A stretch of 64,000 nt of DNA, taken from NCBI GenBank assembly GCA_963704615.1, contig OY969923.1, positions 1,488,001-1,552,000 of the forward strand. Direction: 5' to 3'. Under the pieces are notes generated by a model. It was not told the origin of the DNA. It saw nothing but the letters and a program-made list of their open reading frames with translations, and did no database searches. A program made the position numbers and the translations under genes. Origin of the DNA: Bog-756 sp963704615. Lineage in GTDB: Bacteria > Actinomycetota > Acidimicrobiia > Acidimicrobiales > RAAP-2. This document shows, one piece after another, positions 50,185 to 57,410 of this stretch (position 1 is the stretch's first letter; the number at the start of each line of letters is the position of its first letter).

Positions 50185-51273
50185 ATGGTGATGGGACGCC
50201 GTCCGGGCGTGGCCCGTTCGTCGTGGCCGATCACCGTCACCGACATGATGGCCCTGGGCAGCCAGTTCGCCGCGGCCATGACCCGGGTCCCCTTCCGCCG
50301 ACCGTGGTCGGGGGAGGGCAGCCTTCCCCACAACCTGGCGGTGTCGGTGACCCGCGAGGCGCTGCGAACGTTCATGGGCTATTCCTCCTCGCTGCCCATC
50401 GACGAATGGCGGTCGATCGAACTGGTGCTCGACGACCTGTGCGGGGTGGTCCTGCCGCCGTTCGTGCGATCGGTCGATGTGATCGAACAGCCCGCCTCCG
50501 TCGCCGGCGTTCCCGGGATCTGGTACCGGCCGAAGAATGGCGCCGTGCAGGGCACCGTTCTCTACCTGCACGGCGGCGGTTACATCGGTACGTCGCCCCG
50601 GATGTACGCGCTGTTCACCGCGTGGCTGAGCCGGCGCACCGGGTGCGAGATCTTCGTCGCCGACCTGCGGCTCGCTCCGGAGTTCCCGTTCCCCGCCGAT
50701 CTGGAGGACGCCGTTCTGGTCCTCGAGGCACTGCTGGCCGACGGCGTGGATGCCTCCCGGCTCTTCGTGGCCGGCGATTCGAGCGGTGGGGGACTGGTCT
50801 CGTCCCTCGTGTACTCCATGCAGCGCACCCACCACCGGCCCATCGCCGGGGTGATCCTGTTCTCGCCGGAGCTGGACCTGCTCCTCGATGAGCCTTCGAT
50901 CACCGCCAACGCGGCCAAGGACATCCTGCCCTGGAACATCCCCACCTCGGCGTACCTCCACGGTCGTAGTGCCCGAGAAGGATCGGTCTCGGCCGTCGAT
51001 CAGGACGTGTCGGGCTGGCCCCCGACCTTCGTCTCCTTCGGGGGGGACGAGATGTTCCGCGACCCCATCCGCCTGTTCGTCGACCACCTGGAGAAGGCGG
51101 GCGTGGACACCTTCGCCATCGAGGAGCCGGGCATGTTCCACGTGTTCCCCATCCTCATGCCCTGGGCCGAGGGAAGTCGCCGGGCCTATCGGGCGGTCGG
51201 TGAGTTCGTCAACGCCCGTCTTCCCGGCGCCGGACCGGGCCGATCACCTGTTGCCGGGATACCCGGGCCCTGA
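50185..51273 (+). CDS. Alpha/beta hydrolase, HSL-type esterase/lipase
   Basis: A 362-residue hydrolase. The oxyanion motif HGGGYIGTSP, the nucleophile elbow GDSSGGG (Ser in the hormone-sensitive lipase GDSAGG variant), FVSFGGDEMFRDP (Asp) and PGMFHVFPIL (His) complete the triad. The start ATG 50185 is right after a 30-bp tandem repeat, and there is no strong Shine-Dalgarno. It may release the acyl chain or a lactone in the catabolic route. Its TGA shares the A of the next ATG. Confidence 0.88.
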   Translation: MVMGRRPGVARSSWPITVTDMMALGSQFAAAMTRVPFRRPWSGEGSLPHNLAVSVTREALRTFMGYSSSLPIDEWRSIELVLDDLCGVVLPPFVRSVDVIEQPASVAGVPGIWYRPKNGAVQGTVLYLHGGGYIGTSPRMYALFTAWLSRRTGCEIFVADLRLAPEFPFPADLEDAVLVLEALLADGVDASRLFVAGDSSGGGLVSSLVYSMQRTHHRPIAGVILFSPELDLLLDEPSITANAAKDILPWNIPTSAYLHGRSAREGSVSAVDQDVSGWPPTFVSFGGDEMFRDPIRLFVDHLEKAGVDTFAIEEPGMFHVFPILMPWAEGSRRAYRAVGEFVNARLPGAGPGRSPVAGIPGP

Positions 51274-51713
51274 TGGCTCTGTCGATTTCGCACTTCGGCA
51301 TCTGCGTCTCCGATCTCGAGCGCTCGTTGGGCTTCTACTGCGAGGGCCTCGGGTTCGAGCAGGTCGCGTCCCACCAGATCGGCGAGGAGTTCGGTGCGCT
51401 GATGGAGGTGGAAGACGTCGCCCTGGAGTCGCGGATGCTCACTCGCGACGGCGTGACCATCGAGCTCTTGCACTTCGCCTCGCCCGGCTTCACCGGCGAC
51501 GGCGAGCGCCGGCCCATGAACAAGTTGGGACTCACCCATCTCTCCTTGCGGGTCGACGACGTCGACCGGGTGGCATCGACCATCGAGGCGCTGGGTGGCA
51601 CCGTGGTGCGCACCACCCGGACCAGCCTCGACCTCCCCCGGGCACGACTCGACTTCTTGTACTGCACCGATCCCGACGGGGTCAGGATCGAGCTGATGGA
51701 CCTGCCCGGCTGA
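51273..51713 (+). CDS. Glyoxalase/VOC-fold protein
   Basis: A 146-residue protein with two beta-alpha-beta-beta-beta units: LSISHFGICVSDLERSLGFYCEGLGF and NKLGLTHLSLRVDDVDRVASTIEALGGTV, ending YCTDPDGVRIELMDLPG. Metal ligands of VOC enzymes (H, E) are at the usual places. It could be an epimerase, lyase or dioxygenase-like. Translationally linked to the hydrolase by TGATG. Confidence 0.85.
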   Translation: MALSISHFGICVSDLERSLGFYCEGLGFEQVASHQIGEEFGALMEVEDVALESRMLTRDGVTIELLHFASPGFTGDGERRPMNKLGLTHLSLRVDDVDRVASTIEALGGTVVRTTRTSLDLPRARLDFLYCTDPDGVRIELMDLPG

Positions 51714-51748
51714 TTGCCGACCCCCCATCCTCCGGTACCGTTGATGCG

Positions 51749-52099
51749 GTGACCCCCGACCCGACGACGGTGAGCGAGATCGATCCCGACGAAACCCTCA
51801 GGCTGGTGCGGGAAGGGGCCTTCCTCCTCGACGTGCGCGAGGACGACGAGTGGCAAGCCGGACATTCCCCCGATGCTGTGCATGTGGCCATGGCCTCGGT
51901 CGCCGATCGCCTCGCCGAGATACCCGAGGACCGGACCGTGGTCTGCGTGTGCCGGGTCGGCGGCCGTTCCGGGGCGGTCGCCGGAGCTCTGGCCGGTGCC
52001 GGCTACGAGGTCCACAACCTGACGGGAGGCATGCTGGCCTGGGAGGCGGCCGGCCTTCCGGTGGTGACCGACGCCGGTGGCGACGGCCGGGTCATCTGA
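51749..52099 (+). CDS. Rhodanese-like domain protein
   Basis: A 116-residue single-domain protein from GTG 51749. GAFLLDVREDDEWQAGHSPDAVHVAM and the active-site loop VVCVCRVGGRSGAVAGAL (Cys in CRVGGRS), followed by LTGGMLAWEAAGLPV, are standard rhodanese signatures. It transfers sulfane sulfur or acts as a sensor; the target is unknown. It lies 35 nt after the VOC gene. Confidence 0.9.
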   Translation: MTPDPTTVSEIDPDETLRLVREGAFLLDVREDDEWQAGHSPDAVHVAMASVADRLAEIPEDRTVVCVCRVGGRSGAVAGALAGAGYEVHNLTGGMLAWEAAGLPVVTDAGGDGRVI

Positions 52100-52121
52100 G
52101 CCCGACCGTTCTTTCGCACCC

Positions 52122-52451
52122 GTGACCGTCTACCTCGACGACTGGCGACAGCCGGCGCGGCTCGGCCCGGTGGAGGACCGGTGGTCCCACCTGGTGGCGG
52201 ACAGCGACGAGGAGTTGCATGCCTTCGCCTCTCGTCTGGGGATGAAACGGGAGTGGTTCCAGCACCGGGCCCATCGGCCCCACCAGGCCCACTACGACCT
52301 GCCCGAGCGCGCCCGAACCGAGGCCCTGGCGCTTGGCGCCGTTCCGGTGACGTGGCGCCAGGTGGGTCGGATGATGCGGCAGAGACGCAACGGTCGTGTT
52401 CCGCTCGACGACGAGGTCGCTGGGCATTCCCCCTCCGTGAAGCGGCGGTGA
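52122..52451 (+). CDS. DUF4031 family protein
   Basis: A 109-residue protein from GTG 52122. VYLDDWRQPARLG..WSHLVADSDEELHAFASRLGMKREWFQH, then HYDLPERARTEALALGA, matches DUF4031. No catalytic function known. Stop and the next start overlap by 4 nt (GTGA). Confidence 0.85.
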   Translation: MTVYLDDWRQPARLGPVEDRWSHLVADSDEELHAFASRLGMKREWFQHRAHRPHQAHYDLPERARTEALALGAVPVTWRQVGRMMRQRRNGRVPLDDEVAGHSPSVKRR

Positions 52452-53938
52452 GCGCCGCCTCTGGCTCCCCACGGACCGACTCACTCGATCCGCGCACGCC
52501 GGTGTTGGTGGGAGTGGGGTCAGCGTCGGGCGACGCTCAGGCATCCGAGCTGATGATCGAGGCCCTGATGGCGGCGGGGTCCGACACCGGCGTCACCGCC
52601 CTGCTGGGAAGGATCGATCGGGTCGCCGTGACCCAGGGCAGCTGGACGTATCCCGACCCCGGACGCCTGGTGGCCGCCGGAGTGGGCTCTCCTTCGGCGC
52701 GCTCCCACCTGTTCGAGCTGGGTGTTCCCCAGCAAGCGGCCATCAACGATGCGTTGGCCGCCATCGTCGCCGGTCGTTCGGAGGTCGTGGCGGTGGTGGG
52801 CGGTGAGGCCCGGCGATGGGCCCGGGACCGGGCGGGCGCCGGCCACCAGGCGACCGAGACGGCACAGCCCGGGACCGTGCCCGATGTCGTGCATCGCCGG
52901 GCGGGGCCGCCGTTGGAGCCGATCGAGGCCACCCACCGGCTGTGGGAACCCGTCCAGCAGTACGCCATGATCGACAATGCGCTGCGGGGAGCCGAAGAAC
53001 AAACCTCGGCCGAGCACCGGGCGGCGATCGCCGATCTGTGGAGCCGATTCAACCGGGTGGCGCAGAGCAACCCTGCGGCCGCCTTCCCCGACCCGATGAG
53101 CGCCTACCACATCGACACGCCTTCCCCGTCCAATCGTCCTCTGTCCTTCCCCTACAACAAATGGCATGCCGCCCAGTGGACGGTCAACCAGGCGGGCGCC
53201 CTCCTTCTGTGCTCGGTCGAGGTGGCGCGGCGTACAGGAGTGGCCCGCGACCGATGGGTGTTCCCCCTGGTGGGTTTGGAGTCGAGCCATGTCGTCTCGT
53301 TGTTGGCGAGGCGTCGTCCTCACACATGGCCGGCCATGGGGGTCCTCGGCCGCGCCGCCGTCACTCGGATCCGCCGGCCTCTGGTCGATGCCGACATCCA
53401 CGAGGTCTACAGCTGCTTCCCTGCCGCCGTGCGTGTTCAGCAACGCGAACTGGGTCTCGAACTGGCTTCGACTCCGACGGTCACCGGGGGCATGACTTTT
53501 GCCGGTGGTCCTTTCAACAACTTCGTCCTGCAATCGATGGTGTCGGTCACCGAGGGTCTCCGGTCCGATCCCGGGACGCTGGCGATGGTCACCACGGTCA
53601 GCGGGCTCCTGACCAAGCCGGGCCTAGGGGTGTGGTCGGCCCGGCCCGACGGGGAGCCCCCGCTGGTGGCCGATCTGGCCGGCGAGGCCGAGTCGATGAC
53701 CGGCGTCGTCGATGTTGTCGCGGAACTGGACGGTTTCCAGGGCGAGGCCACCGTGGCCACCTACACCGTGACCTACGCAGAGATGGACCCGGTGCGCACC
53801 GTCGTCCTGTGCGACACAGCCGACGGGCGTCGTTGCGTGGCGATCAGCGAAGACGCCGATCTGGCCGCCCACGCCGTCGGCCACGAGCTCATCGCCCACC
53901 CGGTCCGGGTGGGCGGGGGTTCGTTCGACCTGCTCTGA
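52448..53938 (+). CDS. Thiolase-superfamily protein (acetyl-CoA acetyltransferase-like), no canonical Cys
   Basis: A 496-residue protein from GTG 52448. TPVLVGVGSASGDAQASELMIEALMAAGSDTG resembles the N-terminal thiolase/SCP-x fold, and DADIHEVYSCFPAAVRVQQRELGL, TVTGGMTFAGGPFNNFVLQSM the C-terminal half. The acyl-enzyme cysteine region (CSS/CxS) and the GHP motif of classical thiolases are not apparent; GGPFNN occupies the GHP place. This suggests an SCP-x-type or inactive/alternative thiolase, as found in sterol side-chain pathways. A tail-to-tail overlap with the 53773-54291 gene is seen. Confidence 0.82.
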   Translation: MSAASGSPRTDSLDPRTPVLVGVGSASGDAQASELMIEALMAAGSDTGVTALLGRIDRVAVTQGSWTYPDPGRLVAAGVGSPSARSHLFELGVPQQAAINDALAAIVAGRSEVVAVVGGEARRWARDRAGAGHQATETAQPGTVPDVVHRRAGPPLEPIEATHRLWEPVQQYAMIDNALRGAEEQTSAEHRAAIADLWSRFNRVAQSNPAAAFPDPMSAYHIDTPSPSNRPLSFPYNKWHAAQWTVNQAGALLLCSVEVARRTGVARDRWVFPLVGLESSHVVSLLARRRPHTWPAMGVLGRAAVTRIRRPLVDADIHEVYSCFPAAVRVQQRELGLELASTPTVTGGMTFAGGPFNNFVLQSMVSVTEGLRSDPGTLAMVTTVSGLLTKPGLGVWSARPDGEPPLVADLAGEAESMTGVVDVVAELDGFQGEATVATYTVTYAEMDPVRTVVLCDTADGRRCVAISEDADLAAHAVGHELIAHPVRVGGGSFDLL

Positions 53939-54291
53939 CGCTCGCCCTGGCTCCCAGCCGGGTTCGGGTCCGGGCCGGGGTCGGCGTGCTCCCGGACAGC
54001 CACTTCGAAGGCGTCAGGATCATCGGGGGTGAGAAGGGGGACGACCCGCCGCCCGACGTCGAGGAAGAAGCCGACCGACTTCGACGGACGCTGCGGATCG
54101 AGATTGGCCCAGTGCTCGAAGTCGCCGGAGCCCCAGATGCGGCCCTTCCCTCGTCGTGGGGTCATGGTGAAACGATCGAGCGCCCGGATCGAACCGTAGG
54201 GGATCCGTTTGGTACCCCAGGGGAAGTAATAAGCGCGCACCCGAATCTCGTTCGGGGTGCATTGGATCCAGCGGTCCTGGTACTCGCTCAC
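53773..54291 (-). CDS. Hypothetical protein, PH-like N-terminus
   Basis: From GTG 54291 a 172-residue frame. The first 110 residues look protein-like (QDRWIQCTPNEIRVRAYYFPWGTKRIPYGSIRAL, FTMTPRRGKGRIWGSGDFEHW), with alternating strands reminiscent of small PH domains. The rest runs antisense to the thiolase-like gene and is basic and disordered, so the true end may be earlier. Function unknown. Confidence 0.55.
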   Translation of the reverse strand: MSEYQDRWIQCTPNEIRVRAYYFPWGTKRIPYGSIRALDRFTMTPRRGKGRIWGSGDFEHWANLDPQRPSKSVGFFLDVGRRVVPLLTPDDPDAFEVAVREHADPGPDPNPAGSQGERQSRSNEPPPTRTGWAMSSWPTAWAARSASSLIATQRRPSAVSHRTTVRTGSISA

Positions 54292-54329
54292 CGGCCCATT
54301 GGATCACGGCGTCCCGCTACCGTGGGGGC

Positions 54330-54758
54330 ATGGCCCTCACCCTCGACGAAGCATTCGGCTTCGTGGCGAACCACAGCCGCGGGGTCCTGGTGACCCTCCG
54401 CGCCGATGGGCGCCCCCAGCTTTCCAACATCCTCTACGTGCCCGGCACCGATCACTCGGTCCGCATCTCGGTGACCGACAGTCGGGCCAAGACCAGAAAC
54501 CTGCGGCGCGATCCCCGAGCGTCTCTGCATGTCACCCGAGATGACTTCTTTGCCTACGTGGTGCTGGAAGGCGAGGCCCATCTGTCAGCTGTGGCCGAGC
54601 AGCCCGACGATGCCGCGGTCGAGGAGCTGGTCGAGATGTACCGGCTGGCCCAGGGAGAGCATCCGGACTGGCAGGAATTCCGGGACGCCATGGTGGCGCA
54701 ACGACGGGTGGTGGTCACCTTGCCGGCCTCACGGGCCTACGGGATGCTCGGGGCCTGA
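54330..54758 (+). CDS. PPOX-class, F420-dependent-type oxidoreductase
   Basis: A 142-residue split-barrel flavin/F420-binding protein. NHSRGVLVTLRADGRPQLSNILYVPG, RISVTDSRAKTRNLRRDPRASLHVTRDDFFAYVVLEGEAHLS are the characteristic strands of the TIGR03618-like family. Such enzymes reduce small substrates with F420H2 in actinobacteria. Likely a single gene; the convergent DsbA gene follows 2 nt after its stop. Confidence 0.88.
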   Translation: MALTLDEAFGFVANHSRGVLVTLRADGRPQLSNILYVPGTDHSVRISVTDSRAKTRNLRRDPRASLHVTRDDFFAYVVLEGEAHLSAVAEQPDDAAVEELVEMYRLAQGEHPDWQEFRDAMVAQRRVVVTLPASRAYGMLGA

Positions 54759-54759
54759 C

Positions 54760-55470
54760 TCAGACGGCGCAGGAGTCGTCTGAACACGCGGGGTCACCTG
54801 GTCCCGGGCCAGCCCCAGCGACGATGGTGAGAGGGTTCGACTCGGACCAGGCCTGCTCGAGGGCCCCGAGGATCACATCGGCAGGCTGTGCCCCAGCGAT
54901 GCCGTAGGTTTCGTCGATGGCGAAGAACGGCACCCCGGTCACGCCCAACGCCGCAGCTCGGGCCTCGTCGTGGCGGACGTCGGTGGCATAGGCGTCGCCT
55001 TCTAGGCACGCCGTGACCTCTTCGGCATCGAGCCCGACCTCGATGGCCAATTCGGTGAGGACGACGGAGTCCCCGATCGGCAGCCCCTCAGTGAAGTAAG
55101 CGGCGAACAGTCGCTCCTCCATGGCGTCAGCCCGACCGTGGTGAGCGGCGAGGTGGATCAGACGATGGGCGTCGAAGGTATTGCCGGACTGCACGTCGTC
55201 GAGGTGGTATTCGAGCCCCAACCCGGCTGCCAATTCGGTCATCCTCCGGTTGGCCGCCTCAGCCTGTTCGGCGCTCATCCCATATTTGCGTTGCAAGTGC
55301 TCGTTCCGAGGAAGGTCGATCCGGGTCGGTGCCTCGGGATCTAATTCGAAACTCCGCCAGATCACCTCCATCTGGTCGGCATGACCGAACCGTGACAGAG
55401 CCTCTTCGAAATTCCGCTTGCCTACGTAACACCAGGGGCACACCACATCCGACCAGATCTCGACTTTCAC
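54760..55470 (-). CDS. DsbA-family oxidoreductase (FrnE-like)
   Basis: A 236-residue thioredoxin-fold protein with active site VVCPWCYVGKRNFE near the N-terminus and the cis-proline segment GVTGVPFFAIDETYGIAGAQP. No signal peptide, so cytosolic, as FrnE proteins are. The C-terminus adds ACSDDSCAV, a second cysteine pair similar to the extra CX3C/CX4C of FrnE from Deinococcus. Probable disulfide-handling role under oxidative stress. Confidence 0.92.
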   Translation of the reverse strand: MKVEIWSDVVCPWCYVGKRNFEEALSRFGHADQMEVIWRSFELDPEAPTRIDLPRNEHLQRKYGMSAEQAEAANRRMTELAAGLGLEYHLDDVQSGNTFDAHRLIHLAAHHGRADAMEERLFAAYFTEGLPIGDSVVLTELAIEVGLDAEEVTACLEGDAYATDVRHDEARAAALGVTGVPFFAIDETYGIAGAQPADVILGALEQAWSESNPLTIVAGAGPGPGDPACSDDSCAV

Positions 55471-55580
55471 CCTCTACTCCTCTCGCGCTCACCGCGGCGG
55501 CATCCGCCATCTGACGCTCAATCGGCTTTCGCAGTTTCAACGGCAGCCTGGCTTCCAGTATTCCGGTCGGATCGGCGGTC

Positions 55581-56657
55581 TCATCCGGCGCGGGCCAGGA
55601 CGGCGGCCGCCTCGAGATGGGTCGTCAACTCGGCCAGTGGAGTCCGGGCGTTGAGTCCGCTGGTGGAAGGCATCACGTAGGCGGGGCGGCCACCGATAGG
55701 CTGTGGTTGCGGTCCCACCACCGCCTTGGAGTCGACCACCGACCGCCAACCTGACAACCCGTTGAAACACACCGCGCCGGGGCGAAGCCATTCGACCAGA
55801 CGCTCTACCCGATCGAATCCACGCCGGTACTCATCGGCGGTCACCTCGGCCGCCGTCCGGGTGGCCCGCTTGACGAAGTCGGTCATCCCGATGCCGTGCT
55901 GGAGGAGAGCGTCGATCGGATCGCGGTCCTTGGCCACCAGGCCGGCGGCGAGCAGGGCCGGCCAGAAGCGATTGCCCGGCCGGGCGTAGCCGATTCCCGC
56001 ATCGGCCGAGTACAGGGAGGCGTTGATACCGCAGATCAGGAGGAGCATGCCGTCGGTGACGGTGTCAGCCAGCGTGCGGCCTCGGACCGCCCGTAGCCGC
56101 ACCTCGTCGTCGGACACGGCGAGAGACCCGTCTTCGATCTCGAAGCCGGCTCCGACCACCTGGTCCACCAGGCGGTGCGGTGTCCATCCGGCGAAGAAGC
56201 GACCCCCGACGGTGTCACCCGGGAGATCGTCCCCCTCGTACTCGCCCTGCAGGACCTGGATCTCGAGCGGGGCACCGACCGTGAGCACCCGGTGCAGATC
56301 CCACAAGGCCAACGGCAGCCGGCGGCGGGGGACGTGCAGATGGGTCATCCACGACCAGGCCCCTCCGATCGACCGGGAGGCGAAAGGCAGGTGTTCGACG
56401 TCGGCCTGCAGGTAGAGGGCGTCAGGCACCAGGCGGCGACTGGCGTTCAACATGACCGTCGAGGCGTCGAAGGCGATGGTCGGAGTTCCCAGATGGGACA
56501 GGTAGCGCCCAGCTCCACAGCCCACGTCCATGCGTACGACGCCCCGTCCTACCCGTTCGGCAAACGCCTCCGCCTCGCGCCGGCGTCCGGCTTCGGCGTG
56601 AGTGGCCGCCCACTCGAGCCCTCGATCGTCGTAGATGGCGATCGTGCCCCGTTCCAT
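55581..56657 (-). CDS. Fusion of SAM-methyltransferase and Mug-type uracil/G-T DNA glycosylase
   Basis: A 358-residue protein with two domains. Residues 1-190: class I methyltransferase (VVRMDVGCGAGRYLSHLG motif I, ALYLQADVEHLPFASRSI, LWDLHRVLTVGAPLEIQVL). Residues 205-355: LLLICGINASLYSADAGIGYARPGNRFWPALLAAG, the mismatch-specific glycosylase motif (GINPS in Mug; proline is alanine here), and YVMPSTSGLNA, the second Mug motif. The first may modify, the second excise, a base. I do not know this arrangement as a described enzyme. The frame is continuous with no linker gap. Confidence 0.85.
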   Translation of the reverse strand: MERGTIAIYDDRGLEWAATHAEAGRRREAEAFAERVGRGVVRMDVGCGAGRYLSHLGTPTIAFDASTVMLNASRRLVPDALYLQADVEHLPFASRSIGGAWSWMTHLHVPRRRLPLALWDLHRVLTVGAPLEIQVLQGEYEGDDLPGDTVGGRFFAGWTPHRLVDQVVGAGFEIEDGSLAVSDDEVRLRAVRGRTLADTVTDGMLLLICGINASLYSADAGIGYARPGNRFWPALLAAGLVAKDRDPIDALLQHGIGMTDFVKRATRTAAEVTADEYRRGFDRVERLVEWLRPGAVCFNGLSGWRSVVDSKAVVGPQPQPIGGRPAYVMPSTSGLNARTPLAELTTHLEAAAVLARAG

Positions 56658-56681
56658 GCACCGATGCTAGAGGTCACCGGC

Positions 56682-57410
56682 CTAGGGCTCGAAGCGGTAG
56701 CCCATGCCCGTCTCGGTGCGGAAGTGGCGGGGCCGAGAGGGATCGACCTCCAGCTTGCGCCTCACCCGGGCCATCAACACCCGGACGTACTCGGCCTCGG
56801 TCTCGTAGCCGGGACCCCACACGTCATGGAGGAGCTGGCGCTGTGACACCAGCCGTCCCGGATGCCGCACCAGTACTTCGATCAGGTCCCACTCCTTGGG
56901 AGTGAGGTGGACGTCGGTTCCGGCTCTGGTCACCCGCTTGTTGACCAGGTCAACCGTGAAGCCCTCGGCCTCGATCCGGGGGGCCTCGGCCCCGTTCGTC
57001 CTGCGGCGAAGCGTGGCCCGCAACCTGGCCAGCAGCTCGTCCATGCCGAACGGCTTGGTCACGTAGTCGTCGGCTCCGGCGTCGAGCGCCTCGACCTTGC
57101 TCACGCTCTGGTGTCGTGCGGAGAGCACGATGATCGGCACCGAGCTCCAACTCCGGATGCCCTTGATCACCTCGACCCCGTCGATACCGGGTAGACCCAG
57201 GTCGAGCAGGATGAGATCGGGATGGCGGCGGGCGGCCTGATCGAGGCCCTCTTCGCCACTGTGGGCCACGATCACCTCGTAACCCCGGGCTGCGAGGATC
57301 ACCGCCAGGGCTCGCAACAAAGAGGCATCGTCATCGCAGACCAGCACCCGGGCGCCGGATTCCTCGGCCGCGACCGCTTCTGTGGCGCGGGCCGAGCCAT
57401 CGGTCCTCAT
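56682..57410 (-). CDS. kdpE: OmpR/KdpE-family response regulator
   Basis: A 242-residue two-component regulator. The receiver VLVCDDDASLLRALAVIL has the acidic pocket, the phospho-acceptor Asp in LILLDLGLPGIDG, the switch Thr/Ser region IIVLSA and Lys in DDYVTKPFGMDEL. The winged-helix output is LTPKEWDLIEVLVRHPGRLVSQRQLLHDVWG. Its start overlaps the KdpD stop by 4 nt (ATGA). It should control the kdp transport operon in response to low potassium. Confidence 0.93.
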   Translation of the reverse strand: MRTDGSARATEAVAAEESGARVLVCDDDASLLRALAVILAARGYEVIVAHSGEEGLDQAARRHPDLILLDLGLPGIDGVEVIKGIRSWSSVPIIVLSARHQSVSKVEALDAGADDYVTKPFGMDELLARLRATLRRRTNGAEAPRIEAEGFTVDLVNKRVTRAGTDVHLTPKEWDLIEVLVRHPGRLVSQRQLLHDVWGPGYETEAEYVRVLMARVRRKLEVDPSRPRHFRTETGMGYRFEP

